DNA from: DAHUXT01 sp036273675
Lineage (GTDB): Bacteria > Chloroflexota > Ktedonobacteria > Ktedonobacterales > JADMIN01
NCBI GenBank assembly: GCA_036273675.1
Contig: DASUHD010000159.1
Location: 7,018 to 71,017 of the forward strand
DNA: 64,000 bases
Direction: 5' to 3'
The position numbers and the translations under genes were made by a program. Positions 61,361 through 64,000 of the stretch are shown in pieces. The notes beneath the pieces are model-generated. The model had not been told where the DNA came from and ran no database searches. It was given only the letters and a program-made list of their open reading frames with translations. Numbering within the stretch: position 1 is the first letter of the stretch; each line of letters starts with the position of its first letter.

Positions 61361-63259
61361 ATGTCTATTGCCGTCATTACTGAACTTACGAAATCATATG
61401 GCGCCGAGCTGATCCTGCAAGGCGTCTCCTTCCGCGTGGATGCGCGCGACCGTATCGGCCTCGTCGGTCCCAACGGCGCGGGCAAGTCAACGCTGCTCAA
61501 TCTGCTTGCGGGCCGTCTGGAGCCGGATGGTGGCGAGATCGCCTATGCGCAGGGTACCATCGTCGGCTATCTGCCACAGGTGGCGGAGTTCAGACCGCAC
61601 CATACCCTCTACGAAGAGATGCTCGCATCGTTGGAGTATATACACTCCTGGGAGCGCGAGATGGCCGACCTCGCCACCAGCATGAGCGATCCCGACGTGT
61701 TGGCCGATGGCGACAGGTATAATGCCATTCTCGAACGCTATGCTGACTTGCAGACGCGTTTTGAGCATGCGGGCGGTTATACGCTGGAGCAGCGCGTCCA
61801 GCAGGTGCTGGATGGCCTCGGCTTCAGCCGCGAGCAGCAATCTGCCCCAGCCGCGCACCTGAGCGGCGGCCAGCAGACACGCGCAGCCCTGGGAAAGCTG
61901 CTGTTGCAAGAGCCGGAACTGCTGCTGCTGGACGAGCCGACCAATCACCTCGATCTGGCGGCGCTGGAATGGTTGGAAGGCTACCTCAACGCCTGGCAGG
62001 GCGCGGTAATCGTCGTCTCGCACGACCGCTATTTCCTGGATCGCGTCACCGAGCGCACCATCGAGGTGGACCGGCGCCGGGCGGATGTCTATCCCGGCAA
62101 CTACACCAAATTCGTCCAGTTGCGCGCCGAGAAGCTGGAGCGCTGGGCCAAAGATTACGAGGAGCAGCAGGAATACATCGCGCGGACCGAGGAGTTCGTC
62201 CGCCGTTACAAGGCGGGGCAGCGCAGCAAAGAGGCGCGTGGCCGACAGAAGATGCTTGACAAGCTCGAACGCATCGAACGGCCGCCCGTTGCGGGCAAGC
62301 TCAAGTTCCACATGGGCGCGCAGATTGAGTCAGGCCAGATCGCACTGACGACCGATAAGCTGGTTGTGGGCTTCCCAGCTAGCGCGCGTGGCGCTGATGT
62401 GCGCGTGCGGGTCGCCGACATGCAGGTAGAGCGGGGCGAGCGCATCGGCCTGATTGGCCCGAATGGCGGCGGGAAGACGACGCTCCTGCGCACGCTGATC
62501 GGCCAGATCGAGCCGCTGGAAGGGCGCGCCGTTCTTGGACATAATGTGCAAATTGGCTACTACGCGCAGACACACGACAACCTCAACCCGCGGGCGACGC
62601 TGCTCGACGAGATTCGCAACGCCAGCCATCTGAGCGAAGAGGGCGCGCGCAGCTATCTGGGACGCTTCCTCTTCAGCGGCGATGATGTTTTCAAGCCAGT
62701 GGGCGCGTTGAGCGGCGGCGAGCGCAGCCGTCTCGCGCTGGCGAAATTGACGATGCAAGGGGCGAATTTCCTGGTGCTGGACGAGCCGACCAACCACCTC
62801 GATCTGCCCGCGCGTCAGGTGCTCGAAGAGGTGCTGGCGAGTTACGCCGGCACGCTGATCTTCGTCTCGCACGACCGCTATTTTGTGGATGCGCTGGCGA
62901 CGACGGTTTGGGTGCTCGAACATGGCGCGATCACGGCCTACGTGGGCAACTATAGCGCCTGGCGCACGCGCAAGATGCTGGCGCAGAATGCCGCCGCAAT
63001 CCAGGCGGCGCGGGCGACGCCTGCCCGTCATGTGAGTCAGCGCGGCGCCGAGGCTAGCGTAGCCAAGGGGCGCACGGTGGACCAGGTGGAGATGGAAATC
63101 AGTGAGCAGGAGGCTACGCTGGCACAGCTAGAGCAGGCGCTCGCGGAGGCCAGCGCCGCCGCCGATGTCACGCGCATCAATGAGCTTGCGGCGGAGTATG
63201 AGGCCGCACGCGAACGGCTCGACCAACTCTACCAAAAGTGGCAGGAGTTGGCAAGCTGA
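61361..63259 (+). CDS. ABC-F family ATPase
   Basis: The 632-residue protein has two ABC domains and no membrane segments, as in ABC-F translation factors. The first Walker A is G-P-N-G-A-G-K-S-T (near residue 37), the second G-P-N-G-G-G-K-T-T. Both have L-S-G-G-(Q/E) signatures and L-D-E-P-T-N-H-L-D boxes. A linker of about 70 charged residues (R-R-Y-K-A-G-Q-R-S-K-E-A-R) lies between them, and a coiled C-terminal tail follows. ABC-F proteins act on ribosomes; some protect against antibiotics. The subtype is not clear. Confidence 0.93.
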   Translation: MSIAVITELTKSYGAELILQGVSFRVDARDRIGLVGPNGAGKSTLLNLLAGRLEPDGGEIAYAQGTIVGYLPQVAEFRPHHTLYEEMLASLEYIHSWEREMADLATSMSDPDVLADGDRYNAILERYADLQTRFEHAGGYTLEQRVQQVLDGLGFSREQQSAPAAHLSGGQQTRAALGKLLLQEPELLLLDEPTNHLDLAALEWLEGYLNAWQGAVIVVSHDRYFLDRVTERTIEVDRRRADVYPGNYTKFVQLRAEKLERWAKDYEEQQEYIARTEEFVRRYKAGQRSKEARGRQKMLDKLERIERPPVAGKLKFHMGAQIESGQIALTTDKLVVGFPASARGADVRVRVADMQVERGERIGLIGPNGGGKTTLLRTLIGQIEPLEGRAVLGHNVQIGYYAQTHDNLNPRATLLDEIRNASHLSEEGARSYLGRFLFSGDDVFKPVGALSGGERSRLALAKLTMQGANFLVLDEPTNHLDLPARQVLEEVLASYAGTLIFVSHDRYFVDALATTVWVLEHGAITAYVGNYSAWRTRKMLAQNAAAIQAARATPARHVSQRGAEASVAKGRTVDQVEMEISEQEATLAQLEQALAEASAAADVTRINELAAEYEAARERLDQLYQKWQELAS

Positions 63260-63321
63260 TTTGCCCGTCTACCACACCCTTTTGGAAGCAATGGCAGCCT
63301 TTACCGACGAGGAGCGCCAGC

Positions 63322-63816
63322 ATGACAGCCGAGCATGCCGCCATCTCGATTCGCGATGCGCTACCCGAAGACGCGTCCGCGATAGATGCCGTGCTGCGCG
63401 CGCTCGGCTGGTTCACCCATCTCGACGATCTGCCAGCGAACGAGACACAAGCGCGCATTGCCCGTGTACTCGCCGAAAAGGGCTTGCCGGGCAGCGATAA
63501 CACGCTGCTTGTGGCTGAGTCCGATGCGCACAGAGTCGTTGGCTACGTCTTTGTCCACTGGCTGCCCAACTTGATCTTTGGTGGCGAGGGCTATGTCTCT
63601 GAGCTTTTCATCCTGCCCGACGCGCGCGGCCAGGGCATCGGCGGAGCCTTGCTGGAGGAGGCCAAACGGCGCGGCATAGCCCGTGGCTACCAGCGCCTGA
63701 CGCTCTTCAACCGCCGCGAGCGCGAGTCCTACCAGCGTGGCTTCTACCCCAAGCACGGCTGGATCGAGCGCGATGACACCGCGCTGTTCATGTACTCCCT
63801 TGATCACGAGGGGTAG
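63322..63816 (+). CDS. GNAT family N-acetyltransferase
   Basis: A 164-residue GNAT acetyltransferase. The acetyl-CoA-binding segment is L-P-D-A-R-G-Q-G-I-G-G-A-L-L near residue 105, and residues Y-Q-R-G-F-Y-P-K-H-G-W near 145 are typical of the fold's end. GGAG stands nine bases before ATG 63322, 63 bases after the ABC-F gene, with which it may be cotranscribed. The substrate is unknown. Confidence 0.88.
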   Translation: MTAEHAAISIRDALPEDASAIDAVLRALGWFTHLDDLPANETQARIARVLAEKGLPGSDNTLLVAESDAHRVVGYVFVHWLPNLIFGGEGYVSELFILPDARGQGIGGALLEEAKRRGIARGYQRLTLFNRRERESYQRGFYPKHGWIERDDTALFMYSLDHEG

Positions 63817-63832
63817 CGGTTTCTCTTTATTG

Positions 63833-64000
63833 CTACGGCCAGCCAGCGCCTGGTGTTTTAACCTCAAGCGCAAGCGCCTGTCCAGTGCGTTCGCCGCCGC
63901 TCATCGCGTCTGGCCACTTCGCTGCGACCATGTACAGCGTTTTTCGGTCTGCGCCGCCAAGCATACAGGCGAAACAGCCACGATCAAGGTTCACGGTCTG
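63833..64000 (-). CDS. SMP-30/gluconolactonase/LRE-like protein, C-terminal fragment (cut by window edge)
   Basis: Reading the minus strand from the right edge gives 55 residues before a TAG at 63835-63833. The segment D-R-G-C-F-A-C-M-L-G-G-A-D-R-K-T-L-Y-M-V-A-A matches the typical C-terminus of the SMP-30/gluconolactonase family (usually L-G-G-x-D-R-x-T-L), and it ends P-G-A-G-W-P. The start lies beyond the window. These calcium-binding lactonases act on sugar lactones. Confidence 0.8.
   Translation of the reverse strand, partial: QTVNLDRGCFACMLGGADRKTLYMVAAKWPDAMSGGERTGQALALEVKTPGAGWP

Overview
The window is a chromosomal stretch of a high-GC bacterium, dense with genes on both strands. 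It carries about 59 protein-coding genes (one cut by the right edge) and one tRNA gene. I infer a monoderm of the phylum Chloroflexota, probably near the Ktedonobacteria. The reasons are the gene mix (BTAD-AAA-TPR and PucR regulators, a DUF355 adenosine-specific kinase, a KGG-repeat stress protein, an etfB-etfA-etfD set, tandem pstB genes), strong Shine-Dalgarno sites with many GTG/TTG starts, and no outer-membrane genes. No 16S rRNA is present, so the placement is an inference.

Layout. 0-3.4 kb: minus-strand group with a split heptose kinase (rfaE1) and adenylyltransferase (rfaE2) followed by the lipid II flippase murJ. 3.4-4.5 kb: a 1.2-kb gap with no convincing gene. 4.5-9.3 kb: prkA-yhbH-spoVR, the serine-kinase triad. 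9.3-17.4 kb: a complete phosphate system, pstS-pstC-pstA-pstB2-pstB1-phoU-phoB on the minus strand and phoR diverging, with four 11-bp PHO-box repeats between them. 17.6-21 kb: a PucR regulator and an aldehyde dehydrogenase. 21-25.2 kb: a CHAD protein diverging from a large BTAD-AAA-TPR regulator. 25.2-36.5 kb: mixed housekeeping and accessory genes (adenosine-specific kinase, alkyltransferase-like protein, orphan Imm-5-like protein, RqcH, Gmk, GlpX, nitroreductase, NIF3-like, GNAT, HD and GpmI). 36.8-40.1 kb: two tandem signal peptidase I genes, the second with altered catalytic motifs, then a hydrolase and mutM. 40.1-43.1 kb: a lipoprotein, larB, a KGG protein and a small membrane protein. 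43.1-47.3 kb: etfB-etfA-etfD, feeding acyl-CoA electrons to quinone. 47.3-49 kb: a lone TnpB nuclease gene with a possible guide-RNA end. 49-56.5 kb: MFS transporter, HAD, methyltransferases, GNAT, LLM oxidoreductase, tRNA-Pro, a hypothetical and agmatinase. 56.9-61.2 kb: an RRM protein and purF-roadblock-purM-purN. 61.3-64 kb: an ABC-F ATPase, a GNAT, and the tail of an SMP-30/gluconolactonase gene.

Regulation. Promoters recur in a recognisable form. One group has -35 TTGCGG/TTGACG/TTGAGC and -10 TATACT/TACACT. Another has an extended -10, TGC-TATA(C/A/G)T. The ABC-F gene appears to be leaderless. Many start codons below were moved downstream of the longest open frame to fit a Shine-Dalgarno site and family alignment.

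The most unusual observations are the signal peptidase paralogue that lacks the catalytic lysine, the roadblock/LC7 gene inside the purine operon, the symmetric PHO-box array between pstS and phoR, and the solitary but catalytically intact TnpB. I found no convincing wholly new multi-gene system, no CRISPR array and no prophage.
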